The notes under the pieces were generated by a model. That model was not told the DNA's origin and did no database searches. It saw only the letters and a list, made by a program, of their open reading frames with translations. From Aureivirga sp. CE67 (lineage in GTDB: Bacteria > Bacteroidota > Bacteroidia > Flavobacteriales > Flavobacteriaceae), in assembly GCF_015767245.1 (NCBI RefSeq), contig NZ_JADOTV010000013.1, positions 62,001-126,000 on the forward strand: a DNA stretch of 64,000 bases, written 5' to 3'. Positions within the stretch are counted from its first letter, which is position 1. Every line of letters begins with the position of its first letter. Position numbers and translations under genes: made by a program. Of the stretch, positions 9,206 to 18,422 are shown one piece after another.

Positions 9206-10284
9206 TACCAGTTACAAAACCTTTTCTTCCTCCAAAGGAGGATTATGATATTTTACTTCATGGAATCTGGAAGCGTCAATGGCTTACCAATATGGGACCA
9301 TTGGCCAGTGATTTGGAGATGAAATTAAAAGAACACTTAAATGTAAAGCATCTTCTTTTTGTAACAAATGGAACTATCGCGCTTCAATTTGCAATTCGAG
9401 CTCTAGATTTAAAAGGTAAAATCATCACTACTCCCTTTTCTTACGTTGCTACTACAAGTAGTATTGTATGGGAAAATTGCGAACCTGTTTTTGTAGATAT
9501 TGATAAAGAAACTTTAAATATTGATGCCACAAAAATTGAAGAAGCTATTACTGAGAATACTTCGGCAATTTTGGCAACTCATGTTTATGGAAATCCTTGT
9601 GATGTAGAAATGATTCAAAAGATTGCAGATAAACATAATCTAAAAGTTATTTATGATGCTGCACATGCTTTTGGGGTAGAAATAAATGGCGAATCTATTT
9701 TTAATTTTGGAGATATTTCAACTTGTAGTCTACATGCTACAAAATTATTTCATTCAGGTGAAGGTGGATTAGTTATTACTAAAAACCCTGAATTATTGAA
9801 AAAAATGGCATATATGCGAAATTTTGGTCATAATGGACCAGAAAATTTTCAAGGTTTAGGGATTAACGGTAAAAATTCAGAATTTCATGCTGCTATGGGT
9901 TTAGCTAATTTAAATTACATCCAAGATATTCATGAAAAAAGAAAGCTTTTAACAGAAAGATATGATGAAAAATTAAATAATCTTAAATCTGTTAAACCTC
10001 TTTGGCACAATCATGCAAATAAAAATTATGCTTATTATCCAATAGTTTTTGAAACCGAAGAATTACTTTTAAAATGTATTGAAACATTACAAAAAAATGA
10101 AATTTTTGGTAGACGTTACTTCTACCCTTCTTTGGCAACAAGTTTGCCATACTTAGATACAAAAGCATTAGATATTACAGACGACATAGCGAAAAGAGTT
10201 TATTGTCTTCCACTTTTTTATGATTTAACAATTGAAGAAGTTGATTGGATTTGTAGGTTTTTATTGAGAACTCAAAATAATTAA
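9202..10284 (+). CDS. DegT/DnrJ/EryC1/StrS sugar aminotransferase
   Basis: This is a PLP-dependent nucleotide-sugar aminotransferase of 360 residues that would add an amino group to a keto-sugar for the surface glycan. Seen are TPFSYVATTSSIVWENCEPVFVDID, DAAHAFGVE (cofactor aspartate) and SLHATKLFHSGEGGLVIT with the PLP lysine. It starts inside the end of the flippase gene and is followed 3 bases later by an acetyltransferase of the NeuD/PglD type. The pair aminotransferase-acetyltransferase is the usual arrangement for making an N-acetylated amino sugar such as a bacillosamine- or Qui4NAc-type sugar; the exact sugar is not determined. Confidence 0.88.
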   Translation: MIPVTKPFLPPKEDYDILLHGIWKRQWLTNMGPLASDLEMKLKEHLNVKHLLFVTNGTIALQFAIRALDLKGKIITTPFSYVATTSSIVWENCEPVFVDIDKETLNIDATKIEEAITENTSAILATHVYGNPCDVEMIQKIADKHNLKVIYDAAHAFGVEINGESIFNFGDISTCSLHATKLFHSGEGGLVITKNPELLKKMAYMRNFGHNGPENFQGLGINGKNSEFHAAMGLANLNYIQDIHEKRKLLTERYDEKLNNLKSVKPLWHNHANKNYAYYPIVFETEELLLKCIETLQKNEIFGRRYFYPSLATSLPYLDTKALDITDDIAKRVYCLPLFYDLTIEEVDWICRFLLRTQNN

Positions 10285-10287
10285 TAA

Positions 10288-10908
10288 ATGGACGTGTATA
10301 TTTTTGGAATAGGAAATTATTCTGAAGTAATTATAGAACTTGCTCTAGATTGTGGGCATGACATCAAAGGTCTTTATCATTACGATGATTCTAGAACTGG
10401 GGAGAGAGTAATGGGATATAAAATTTTAGGAGATTATAATACATTTTATAATTCTGTAAAATCAGGAAATATAATTGTAAGTGTTGGTGATAATCATATT
10501 CGTAGAAAAAACTTTGAAGAGTTCGAAAAACGAGGTTATAATCTTATCAATTTAATTCACCCTAACGCATCTATTTCTTCAACTGTTGAAATCGGCAAAG
10601 GAGTTTATATTCACAATAATGCCATGATTTGGACGAAAAGCTTTATTTCAGATTATTCTATTATAAGTCCTAAAGCATTAATAAGTCATCATGTTAAAAT
10701 AGGATTAGCAAACCTAATAAGTGCAGGTTCTACTGTTGGAGCTTATGTAACTTTGAATGAAAATGTTTTAGTTGGAAATGCTGCAATCATTTTACCTAAG
10801 AAAATGTTTATAGCAAAAAATACAGTCATTGGAGCTGGAAGCGTTGTTACAAAAACATGTGAAGAAAATTCTATAATGGTAGGAAATCCTGCAAAAAACA
10901 TAAACTAA
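10288..10908 (+). CDS. Sugar O/N-acetyltransferase, NeuD/PglD family
   Basis: The 206-residue protein has an N-terminal Rossmann-like PglD_N domain (VYIFGIGNYSEVIIELALD) and a C-terminal left-handed beta-helix of hexapeptide repeats (for example INLIHPNASISSTVEIGKGV, VLVGNAAIILPKKMFIAKNTVIGAGSVVTK). It should acetylate an amino or hydroxyl group of the nucleotide sugar made by the preceding aminotransferase. It overlaps the glycosyltransferase start by one base. The His in HHVKIG is a candidate catalytic base. Confidence 0.87.
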   Translation: MDVYIFGIGNYSEVIIELALDCGHDIKGLYHYDDSRTGERVMGYKILGDYNTFYNSVKSGNIIVSVGDNHIRRKNFEEFEKRGYNLINLIHPNASISSTVEIGKGVYIHNNAMIWTKSFISDYSIISPKALISHHVKIGLANLISAGSTVGAYVTLNENVLVGNAAIILPKKMFIAKNTVIGAGSVVTKTCEENSIMVGNPAKNIN

Positions 10909-11837
10909 TGAAACCAAAAGTTAGCGTCTGTTGTATTGTATATAACCACGAAAAATATTTAAAGGATTTTATCAAAGGAATTACCATACAGAAAACAAAT
11001 TTTCCTATTGAAATAATTATTCATGATGATCTTTCTACAGATAATTCTAGGAATATTCTTTCTGATTTTCAACAACAAAGTAATTTAGAAATAAAATTAT
11101 TATTCCCTAATTACAACCGATATTCTAGAGGAGAACGTCCTTTTAATTTTGTTTTTAAAGAAGCTCAAGGTAAATATCTAGCAGTTTGTGAAGGAGATGA
11201 TTATTGGACAGATCCTTTAAAACTTCAAAAGCAAGTTGATTTCCTTGAAGAAAATCCAGAATATGGTATGTCATGTACACAGATTAAACAATTCAACCAT
11301 CAAAAAGACACTTTTTTAGAAAACATTTGGGGATCGTCAGAAGTTTCTTTTCAAGAGCTTTTAAATCAGAATCAAATTTCTACTCTTACAGCTGTTTTTA
11401 AAAAAGAGCTTTGGAAAACTTATGATTCAGAAGTTAATCCTGTTGAAAAAAGATGGAAAATGGGAGATTACCCACAATGGTTATATTTTTCATTGAAAAG
11501 TAAAATTCATTTTTTACCAGAAGTAACAGGTGTTTACCGAATTTTAAGTGAATCTGCTAGTCATTCTAAAAACATAAAAAAACAAGAGGTTTTTATAAAA
11601 TCTTTTTTTGATATAAAAAAATTCTTTTTAGATTTTTCTAAAACTCCTTATAATCAAGAAGATTTAGATGATGAGATTTTATTTCATTTAGCTACAAATG
11701 CATTAAAAATGAATAATCGAAAATTAGCAAGTTCTTATTATTCTAAAGTAAGAAACTTTAATAAAACTAATAAAATAAAAAGTATTGTATGTAAATCAAG
11801 CTTGCTTACAAAACTTTACCAAAAGGTTTATCCTTAA
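10908..11837 (+). CDS. Family 2 glycosyltransferase
   Basis: The 309-residue protein opens with a GT-A fold typical of GT2: KVSVCCIVYNHEKYLKDFI, then IIIHDDLSTDNS and CEGDDYWTDPLKLQKQVDF, where EGDD is the DXD-type metal/nucleotide site. The C-terminal half is lysine- and asparagine-rich. It is the last gene of the operon, followed by a strong terminator. The donor and acceptor are unknown. Confidence 0.9.
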   Translation: MKPKVSVCCIVYNHEKYLKDFIKGITIQKTNFPIEIIIHDDLSTDNSRNILSDFQQQSNLEIKLLFPNYNRYSRGERPFNFVFKEAQGKYLAVCEGDDYWTDPLKLQKQVDFLEENPEYGMSCTQIKQFNHQKDTFLENIWGSSEVSFQELLNQNQISTLTAVFKKELWKTYDSEVNPVEKRWKMGDYPQWLYFSLKSKIHFLPEVTGVYRILSESASHSKNIKKQEVFIKSFFDIKKFFLDFSKTPYNQEDLDDEILFHLATNALKMNNRKLASSYYSKVRNFNKTNKIKSIVCKSSLLTKLYQKVYP

Positions 11838-11842
11838 AAAAC

Positions 11843-11886
11843 AAAAGCTATATCTTTTAATTATAAATTGATATAGCTTTTATTTT
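11843..11886 (+). terminator. Intrinsic terminator of the wzx operon
   Basis: A 12-bp perfect stem AAAAGCTATATC / GATATAGCTTTT with a 15-base loop is followed by a T-rich stretch, directly after the glycosyltransferase stop. Confidence 0.88.
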
Positions 11887-11963
11887 ACTTACTCAATCTC
11901 TTCCTAGAAAATATTGATTCATTGTATTTATAAAATTCTTTTTCTCATTTTCAGAGAAAGACT

Positions 11964-12620
11964 TCATCCAATAAAGATCAAAGTTCTATCTATTTTTGAT
12001 TTAGTTTCAAATTTCACATCAATCTTTCGATCAATATTTGCAAAAGCAAGCAAATTTTTATTTAAATCAAAGTATAAAATCAATCTAAAATCTGAAGACA
12101 CCCAAGGATTTTTTAAATCATAAATAGTATAAACTACATAATTTTCAATTTCATGTTTTTGAAAATCAAAACCTTCAATAAACTCTTGTAAATTTATATT
12201 TTGTATTGAATTTTCAAATGCGTTCTCTAAAATCGTTTCTTGATGAATATTTCCTTTATAAGTATATCCTGTAAAAATAACCTCTACCCAATTATTTCTT
12301 GAAGTTTCTTGAAAATTCCCATCTAAAGAAAAAGAATTTTTAGTCTCTCCGATTCTTTCATTTTTATGGTTAAATAAAATAGTATTCGAATTTATTTTTC
12401 CATTTATAATATTATCTTTTTCAACAAAAGCAGTAAAAGAAATCTGGTACCAATTTTTATTCATTTCATAGACATATACCTCCACATGGTCATCTAAAGA
12501 AAATAAAATTTCTCCTTTTATATCCTTTCTAATATTTGCAGGACCATCAATTTTTGCTGCAAAAGTGAAAATTGAACATAATAAAGTAAAAGTGAAAAAG
12601 TATTTTTTAATTGTATTCAT
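11964..12620 (-). CDS. Exported protein with an SH3-like domain
   Basis: From ATG 12620 the protein is 218 residues with a signal peptide (MNTIKKYFFTFTLLCSIFTFAA). The first ~60 mature residues (GPANIRKDIKGEILFSLDDHVEVYVYEMNKNWYQISF) have the pattern of a bacterial SH3-like domain, in which n-x-R, a short valine/leucine strand and a W-Y close the barrel. The C-terminal part has LYFDLNKNLLAFANIDRKID and is unassigned. I chose 12620 over a start six codons earlier because the signal peptide begins there; it overlaps the end of the upstream lipoprotein gene by 14 bases, so the two form an operon. The target is unknown. Confidence 0.72.
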   Translation of the reverse strand: MNTIKKYFFTFTLLCSIFTFAAKIDGPANIRKDIKGEILFSLDDHVEVYVYEMNKNWYQISFTAFVEKDNIINGKINSNTILFNHKNERIGETKNSFSLDGNFQETSRNNWVEVIFTGYTYKGNIHQETILENAFENSIQNINLQEFIEGFDFQKHEIENYVVYTIYDLKNPWVSSDFRLILYFDLNKNLLAFANIDRKIDVKFETKSKIDRTLIFIG

Positions 12621-13113
12621 AAAATATACGTTGGTCATTTTTGCAATTTATTTTATCTATCATTATCAGTTTTGGTTTCTCGAAGATTTTTTCAATTTTC
12701 AAAGTATCCTGATTTTCAATCAACTTAGTATTATTTTCAATTAAAGAAATCTTATAATTTTCTCCTCCTATATATTTTAAAAATTTAGGATCATTTTTCA
12801 ATTCTTCTTCGGAATAAGTCATAACTCCCATAGCTCTATACCACCAATATTCTTTGAGTTTTCCTTCAGAATTTATAAAAAATCTTTGTCTTAAATCAAA
12901 TTCTAATTTATTGATTTTAAAAGAACAATCTTCTTCACTTATTTCTTCAAAATTTCTTAAAATCCCACTACCAATATCGCAATAAAAAAAGTTTGGACTA
13001 ACTTCTTCATCCATCGTTATAATTTTAGAAATAACTTCTACTTTTTCATTTTTTGTAGAATTACAAGAAATACTAAATGATATTAACAAGATTATGATTA
13101 TAACTTTTTTCAT
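12607..13113 (-). CDS. Hypothetical lipoprotein, 168 residues
   Basis: The sequence has a lipoprotein signal (MKKVIIIILLISFSISCNST, Cys17). The mature protein is acidic with CDIGSGILRNFEEISEEDCSFKI and a C-terminal CKNDQRIFYEYN; I do not recognise it. It is the first gene of a two-gene leftward unit with the SH3-like exported protein, and the overlap of the reading frames suggests translational coupling. A shared role at the cell envelope is plausible but not shown. Confidence 0.7.
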   Translation of the reverse strand: MKKVIIIILLISFSISCNSTKNEKVEVISKIITMDEEVSPNFFYCDIGSGILRNFEEISEEDCSFKINKLEFDLRQRFFINSEGKLKEYWWYRAMGVMTYSEEELKNDPKFLKYIGGENYKISLIENNTKLIENQDTLKIEKIFEKPKLIMIDKINCKNDQRIFYEYN

Positions 13114-13158
13114 AGATTATGATTTTTCACATCCAAAAATAAACATTTTCCATAACAA

Positions 13159-13192
13159 AAAAAGCGACTGTAAACAAATACAGCCGCTTTTT
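13159..13192 (-). terminator. Intrinsic terminator of secA
   Basis: The hairpin AAAAAGCG-a-CTGTA / TACAG-c-CGCTTTTT has one internal mismatch and lies 21 bases past the secA stop, with A/T runs on both sides. Confidence 0.85.
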
Positions 13193-13212
13193 ACTTTTAT
13201 AGAAAAAATAAA

Positions 13213-16200
13213 TTATTCGTTATCAACAACAACCCAAGTTCCAGCTTCAATTAGCGGAATTGCTTGTTTGTATTTTACCTCTTTGTTTTCTCCAGTTTGC
13301 ACATTTTTGATAGTTACTTTTTCGTTTCTACCAATTTTCTTCTCAGAACGAACGATTGGTTCTTGTGGTTCTGGCTCTTGCGTTTGGTTTGTTACAGGAG
13401 GAGCACTTTGTGCTTGCGTTGGGCTTTGATACTCTTCTTTTGTAACCTCAACTTTCTCTGGAGCTTGTTCTTTAGCTTGAGAAACTTGATCTGGATTTGG
13501 AGCTGGTAATTCTCCTTTAAATAAGAATGAAAGAACATCTTTATTTACTTTGTCTAACATTCCACGGAATAATTCGAAAGATTCAAACTTATAAATTAAT
13601 AAAGGATCTTTTTGCTCATATTGTGCATTTCGAACCGTTTGTTTTAATTCATCCATTTGGCGTAAGTGATCTTTCCAAGCATCATCAATAATTGCTAATG
13701 AAATATTCTTTTCAAAATCTTGGATTAATTTCTTACCATTAGATTCGTAAGCTTCTTTTAAATTCGTTACAACATCTAATTTTTTGATTCCATCCGTAAA
13801 AGGAACTACAATTCTTTCAAAACGATCTGCTTGTGTTTCGTAAACATGGCTGATTACTGGGAATGCAGTCGCAGCAGCACGTTCCATTTTATCAGTATAA
13901 TGCTTATAAACAGCTTTATATAATTTATCAATTAAATCTTGGTTGTTTCCTTTCTCAAATTCTTCTTTTGAAATTGGAGAAACCATAGAAGTGATACGGA
14001 TTAATTCTAACTCGAAAGTTTCGAAGTTATTACTTGCTTTACTGTCGTTTACTAAAGAATCACAAGTATCATAAATCATATTTACGATATCTAATTGTAA
14101 TCTCTCACCATATAAAGCATGACGTCTTCTCTTATAAACAACCTCACGTTGTGAGTTCATTACATCATCATACTCAATTAAGTTTTTACGAACTCCAAAG
14201 TTATTTTCCTCTACTTTTTTCTGCGCTCTTTCAATAGATTTAGAAATCATAGAATGTTGAATTACTTCTCCATCTTTATGCCCCATTCTATCCATCATTT
14301 TTGCAATTCTATCCGAACCGAATAAACGCATTAAGTTATCTTCAAGAGAAACATAGAATTGAGAAGAACCAACATCTCCTTGACGTCCAGCACGACCACG
14401 AAGCTGTCTATCTACACGACGAGAATCATGTCTTTCAGTTCCGATAATTGCTAAACCTCCGGCAGCTTTCACTTCATCAGATAATTTAATATCCGTTCCA
14501 CGACCTGCCATATTTGTTGCAATTGTTACTACTCCAGACTTACCAGCTTCTTCTACAATATCCGCCTCTTTTTTGTGTAATTTGGCATTCAGCACGTTGT
14601 GAGGAATCTTACGAAGAGTAAGCATTCTAGAAAGTAATTCTGAAATTTCTACAGAAGTTGTACCAACAAGAACTGGTCTATTTTGTTTTACTAATCTATC
14701 GATTTCTTCAATTACTGCATTATATTTTTCTCTAGTTGTTTTATAAACTAAATCTTGCTTATCATTACGAGCAATTGGTCTGTTTGTTGGAATCTCAACA
14801 ACATCTAATTTATAGATTTCCCAAAACTCTCCTGCTTCCGTGATTGCCGTACCTGTCATTCCTGAAAGTTTACGATACATACGGAAATAGTTCTGTAAAG
14901 TTACGGTTGCATAGGTTTGTGTTGCAGCCTCAATCTTTACATTTTCTTTTGCTTCTAAAGCTTGGTGTAATCCATCTGAGAAACGACGTCCTTCCATAGC
15001 ACGACCAGTTTGCTCATCTACAATCATTACCTTATCATTATCGATGATATATTCTTTATTCTTTTCAAATAAAGTATAAGCTTTTAAAAGCTGATTTAAA
15101 CTATGAATTCTTTCACTTTTCGCACTAAAATTACGATAAAGCTCTTCTTTTTTAGTTACTTTTTCTTCTTCAGAAATATCTAATTTATCAATAGCTCCAA
15201 CTTCAAGACCTAAATTCGGTAAAATAAAGAAATCTTTATCATTACTCATTCCTGATAAATATTCAACTCCTTTATCTGTTAAGTCAATTGAATTAGATTT
15301 TTCATCAATAGTGAAATAAAGCTCTTTATCGATCTTTGGCATTTCACGATTGTTGTCTTGCATATAGAAGTTTTCCGTCTTTTGAAGTAATTGTCTCATT
15401 CCTTCAAGACTTAAGAACTTAATTAAAGCTTTGTTCTTTGGTAAACCTCTAAATGTTCTATATAAAAGGAAAGCTCCTTCTTTAGAATCTCCTTCTTTAA
15501 TTTTCTTTTTAGCTTCAGAGAAAACTCCTGTTAAATATTGCTTTTGTTTATTTACAATATTTTCAATTACAGGTTTTAACTCATTAAACTCATGACGATC
15601 TCCCATTGGAGTTGGTCCAGAAATAATCAATGGTGTACGAGCATCATCTACTAATACAGAATCCACCTCATCAATAATCGCATAATTGTGTTCTCTTTGC
15701 ACTAACTCTTCTGGATTTTTTGTCATATTATCACGTAGATAATCAAATCCAAATTCATTATTTGTTCCATAAACGATATCACAGTTATAAGCATTTCTTC
15801 TAGCCTCAGAGTTTGGCTGATGTTTATCAATACAATCAATCGATAATCCGTGGAATTCGAAGATTGGCGCCATCCATGCCGAGTCACGTTTTGCTAGATA
15901 ATCATTTACTGTTACTACATGAACTCCTCTACCAGTTAAAGCATTTAAGTAAATTGCTAAAGTTGCAACAAGCGTTTTTCCTTCCCCTGTCATCATCTCT
16001 GCAATCTTACCTTGGTGAAGAACAGAACCTCCGATAAGCTGAACATCATAGTGAATCATTCCCCAAGTTACTATTGAACCTGCAGCATCCCATGAATTGT
16101 TCCAAATAGCTTTATCACCTTCAAGATTTACGTGATCGTTTACAGCAGAAAGTTCTCTATCAAAAGGAGAAGCAGTTACTTCTACTTTTTCAGCATTCGT

Positions 16201-16566
16201 AAATCTTCTACCAGTTTCTTTTAAAACAGCAAACGCAGCTGGAAGAATTTCTCCTAACACACCTTCAGAAGCCTCATAAGAAGCGTCTTTAAGTTTATCA
16301 ATTTCGCTATAAATCTCCTCTTTTCTATCGATATCAGCACTTTCGCTTTCTTGCTCAAGTTTTACAATATCCATTTCAAAAGGATTGATAGCTTCTTCTA
16401 TTTGCTTTTTAAATTCTAGTGTTTTAGCTCTTAGTTCATCATTTGAAATATTTATCAAATTCTTTTCATAAGCCAAAACTTTATCAACGATAGGTTGTAA
16501 AGCTTTAAGGTCTTTCGTTTTCTTATCCCCTACAAAAGCTTTTAATATGGTATTAATTAAGCTCAT
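13213..16566 (-). CDS. secA: Preprotein translocase ATPase SecA
   Basis: The 1117-residue motor ATPase drives exported preproteins through SecYEG. Seen are Walker A MMTGEGKTLVATLA, the DEAD-type box YAIIDEVDSVLVDDARTPLIISG, PTNRPIARND, TNMAGRGTDI and QLRGRAGRQGD. Length above 1000 residues is usual in Bacteroidetes because of insertions; here a block around residues 330-470 (SEAKKKIKEGDSKEGAF and following) is inserted in the first motor domain. The C-terminus has a proline/glutamine-rich linker and ends KYKQAIPLIEAGTWVVVDNE; the zinc-binding CxCxSGx6CH tail found in many SecA proteins is absent. The gene stands between two terminators and seems to be transcribed alone. Confidence 0.98.
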   Translation of the reverse strand: MSLINTILKAFVGDKKTKDLKALQPIVDKVLAYEKNLINISNDELRAKTLEFKKQIEEAINPFEMDIVKLEQESESADIDRKEEIYSEIDKLKDASYEASEGVLGEILPAAFAVLKETGRRFTNAEKVEVTASPFDRELSAVNDHVNLEGDKAIWNNSWDAAGSIVTWGMIHYDVQLIGGSVLHQGKIAEMMTGEGKTLVATLAIYLNALTGRGVHVVTVNDYLAKRDSAWMAPIFEFHGLSIDCIDKHQPNSEARRNAYNCDIVYGTNNEFGFDYLRDNMTKNPEELVQREHNYAIIDEVDSVLVDDARTPLIISGPTPMGDRHEFNELKPVIENIVNKQKQYLTGVFSEAKKKIKEGDSKEGAFLLYRTFRGLPKNKALIKFLSLEGMRQLLQKTENFYMQDNNREMPKIDKELYFTIDEKSNSIDLTDKGVEYLSGMSNDKDFFILPNLGLEVGAIDKLDISEEEKVTKKEELYRNFSAKSERIHSLNQLLKAYTLFEKNKEYIIDNDKVMIVDEQTGRAMEGRRFSDGLHQALEAKENVKIEAATQTYATVTLQNYFRMYRKLSGMTGTAITEAGEFWEIYKLDVVEIPTNRPIARNDKQDLVYKTTREKYNAVIEEIDRLVKQNRPVLVGTTSVEISELLSRMLTLRKIPHNVLNAKLHKKEADIVEEAGKSGVVTIATNMAGRGTDIKLSDEVKAAGGLAIIGTERHDSRRVDRQLRGRAGRQGDVGSSQFYVSLEDNLMRLFGSDRIAKMMDRMGHKDGEVIQHSMISKSIERAQKKVEENNFGVRKNLIEYDDVMNSQREVVYKRRRHALYGERLQLDIVNMIYDTCDSLVNDSKASNNFETFELELIRITSMVSPISKEEFEKGNNQDLIDKLYKAVYKHYTDKMERAAATAFPVISHVYETQADRFERIVVPFTDGIKKLDVVTNLKEAYESNGKKLIQDFEKNISLAIIDDAWKDHLRQMDELKQTVRNAQYEQKDPLLIYKFESFELFRGMLDKVNKDVLSFLFKGELPAPNPDQVSQAKEQAPEKVEVTKEEYQSPTQAQSAPPVTNQTQEPEPQEPIVRSEKKIGRNEKVTIKNVQTGENKEVKYKQAIPLIEAGTWVVVDNE

Positions 16567-16630
16567 ATTTAGTTTTTCTTATTTTATTATATATTTTTTT
16601 AAGTTATTTTTTAAATAAAACGACTTAAAA

Positions 16631-16660
16631 TAAAAAAAGTCTCATATAATTTGAGACTCT
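16631..16660 (-). terminator. Intrinsic terminator of the DUF2795 gene
   Basis: Stem AGTCTCA (16638-16644) / TGAGACT (16652-16658) is followed on the minus strand by TTTTTTTA. It separates the DUF2795 gene from secA. Confidence 0.83.
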
Positions 16661-16669
16661 TTTTTTGTT

Positions 16670-16891
16670 TTAATATTCTTCCTCATTCCAAAGATAATCA
16701 TCTTCGGTTGGGTAATCTGGCCAGATTTCTACAATCGATTCGTAAATTTCCCCCTCATCTTCAATACCTTGCAAGTTTTCCGCTACCTCTAGAGGTGCTC
16801 CTGTTCGGATTGCATAATCTATCAACTCATCTTTAGTCGCAGGCCATGGTGCATCAGCCAAATACGATGCTAATTCTAAAGTCCAATACAT
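16670..16891 (-). CDS. DUF2795 domain protein
   Basis: The 73-residue acidic protein matches the small DUF2795 family: MYWTLELASYLADAPWPATKDELIDYAIRTGAP followed by LEVAENLQGIEDEGEIYESIVEIWPDYP. The order DUF2795 - cobalamin adenosyltransferase near secA is a pattern I recall from flavobacterial genomes. The function is not known. A -7 box TATTTTTG lies 27 bases upstream of the start, and a terminator follows, so it is its own transcription unit. Confidence 0.85.
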   Translation of the reverse strand: MYWTLELASYLADAPWPATKDELIDYAIRTGAPLEVAENLQGIEDEGEIYESIVEIWPDYPTEDDYLWNEEEY

Positions 16892-16917
16892 ACTTTCAAT
16901 ATATTAAGTTTTAACGC

Positions 16918-16925
16918 AAAAATAT
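16918..16925 (-). promoter_or_regulatory. -7 box for the DUF2795 gene
   Basis: The minus strand reads TATTTTTG (plus strand CAAAAATA), an exact fit to TAnnTTTG, giving a predicted transcript start about 20 bases before the ATG. A second TTTTTGCG sits upstream but too close for the usual -33 spacing. Confidence 0.5.
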
Positions 16926-16984
16926 AAATTTTACGCAAAAAGTCAAGTTTTTATATTATTATTTTTTAACTATTTACAAAGAAC

Positions 16985-17557
16985 TTAGTTCTTTTGAGGG
17001 ATCCAAGGAACCTCCTCTGATTTAGTGTCAATTGTCAATTTTCGTGCCAACACAAAAAGGTAGTCAGAAAGTCGGTTCAAATACTTTAAAACCTCTTCTT
17101 TTATGTCTTCTTCTGTAGACAACGCCACGCATAAACGCTCGGCTCTACGGCAAACACACCTAGAAATATGACAATATGACACCGTAGTATGTCCTCCTGG
17201 CAAAACAAAATTTGTCATAGGTGGCACAAGTTCATTTAAACGATCAATTTCATTTTCTAAAGCATGTACAGAATCCACATCAATCTTCGGAATATTTAAA
17301 CGTTCTTTACCATTTTTCAGTTGCTCTTTCTCTGGTGGAGTTGCCAACATCGCTCCAAGTGTAAAAAGTTCGTTTTGAATTTTAATCAGAAAATCAAAAT
17401 CTAGTTTATCTATTTCTTGGTCTCTTATCAATCCTATATAGGAATTTAATTCATCTAAAGTTCCATAAGCTTCAATTCTTCCATGATATTTTGGTACTCT
17501 AGTTCCACCAAATAATGCAGTGGTTCCTTTATCTCCAGTTTTTGTATAAATTTTCAT
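16985..17557 (-). CDS. Cob(I)yrinic acid a,c-diamide adenosyltransferase (PduO type)
   Basis: The 190-residue protein has the PduO/MMAB signatures MKIYTKTGDKGTTALFGGTRVPK (ATP-binding N-terminal), ALENEIDRLNELVPPMTNFVLPGG and SRCVCRRAERLCVAL near the C-terminus. It adenosylates corrinoids to make adenosylcobalamin. It begins 11 bases after the end of the methyltransferase gene upstream and may share its transcript. Confidence 0.95.
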   Translation of the reverse strand: MKIYTKTGDKGTTALFGGTRVPKYHGRIEAYGTLDELNSYIGLIRDQEIDKLDFDFLIKIQNELFTLGAMLATPPEKEQLKNGKERLNIPKIDVDSVHALENEIDRLNELVPPMTNFVLPGGHTTVSYCHISRCVCRRAERLCVALSTEEDIKEEVLKYLNRLSDYLFVLARKLTIDTKSEEVPWIPQKN

Positions 17558-17568
17558 TCGATTAATTT

Positions 17569-18336
17569 TTAAAATTTGTAAGAAAAAGTATGTTCTTTAA
17601 TAAAATTCGAATTAAAGAAAACAATTCCCGTGTCAAAAGTATCAATTGTTGCGCTAACTTTTGAATTGTTTTTAATTATTTTCCAAGCATCCGTCATTTC
17701 TTTTGACCAATGAATATCATCAAAAATAAAAATAGAATTTTCATTTGCGAATTGTAAGCATGTTTCAAAATATTTCAAGGTTGGTTCTTTTCTATGGTTT
17801 CCATCAAAATATATTAAATCAAAAGAAGTATTATTTATTTCTTCAAAAGTTTGATCAAATTCTCCAGTAAGAACTTTTATATCTTGAAATTTATTTTTTT
17901 CGAAATATTCTTTTGCAACTTTACTTGTTTCAGGACAGCCTTCTAATGTTGTAATATTCAAATTACGATTTCCAATTTTCATAATTGAAGTTCCGATTCC
18001 AAGAGAAGTTCCAAATTCTAAAGCTGATTTTATCTCAAAATTTTGAATGATTTTTATCAAAACTTCACTCTTTCTTTTCGACATTCCAGCATATTTTGCA
18101 ATTGCAGAAATTTCCCTTTCATTTGATTTAAAAATTCTTGAACCTGCTCCAAAATCTGTAATTGTTATAATTCGCTCATCATTGTTAAATTCTTGTTTTA
18201 TTTTTTCAATAAAATTCTTTTCTACCTTTAACAATGTAGTTTTTTCTATAATATTACAAATATTTTGAATTTCTTGATTCTGAATTTTCGTTCTGAAAAA
18301 AAAGTTTTTCAAAAACTTTAAATACGATTTAATCAT
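17569..18336 (-). CDS. Class I SAM-dependent methyltransferase (Methyltransf_24-like)
   Basis: The 255-residue protein (from ATG 18336, MIKSYLKF) has a Rossmann methyltransferase core: SALEFGTSLGIGTSIMKIG is motif I for SAM, ITTLEGCPETSKVAKEYFEK the acidic loop, and FDLIYFDGNHRKEPTLKYFE a post-motif with DGNH, as in O-methyltransferases with a metal/His site. The 12 codons before this ATG have no family character. It lies next to the second polysaccharide block, divergent from wza, so a glycan or lipid substrate is possible; it is also close to the adenosyltransferase. The substrate is unknown. Confidence 0.8.
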   Translation of the reverse strand: MIKSYLKFLKNFFFRTKIQNQEIQNICNIIEKTTLLKVEKNFIEKIKQEFNNDERIITITDFGAGSRIFKSNEREISAIAKYAGMSKRKSEVLIKIIQNFEIKSALEFGTSLGIGTSIMKIGNRNLNITTLEGCPETSKVAKEYFEKNKFQDIKVLTGEFDQTFEEINNTSFDLIYFDGNHRKEPTLKYFETCLQFANENSIFIFDDIHWSKEMTDAWKIIKNNSKVSATIDTFDTGIVFFNSNFIKEHTFSYKF

Positions 18337-18393
18337 TTGATACTTTTTTGCGAAAATATGACAAAAAAACATTCCGATATATATAGAAACTTA

Positions 18394-18401
18394 TATCTTT
18401 G
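18394..18401 (+). promoter_or_regulatory. -7 box for the wza-wzc operon
   Basis: TATCTTTG matches TAnnTTTG exactly, 22 bases before the ATG of the exporter gene. No TTTG -33 motif is visible at 19-21 bases upstream. Confidence 0.5.
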
Positions 18402-18422
18402 CTCTCTTTAGAAAAATAAGAT

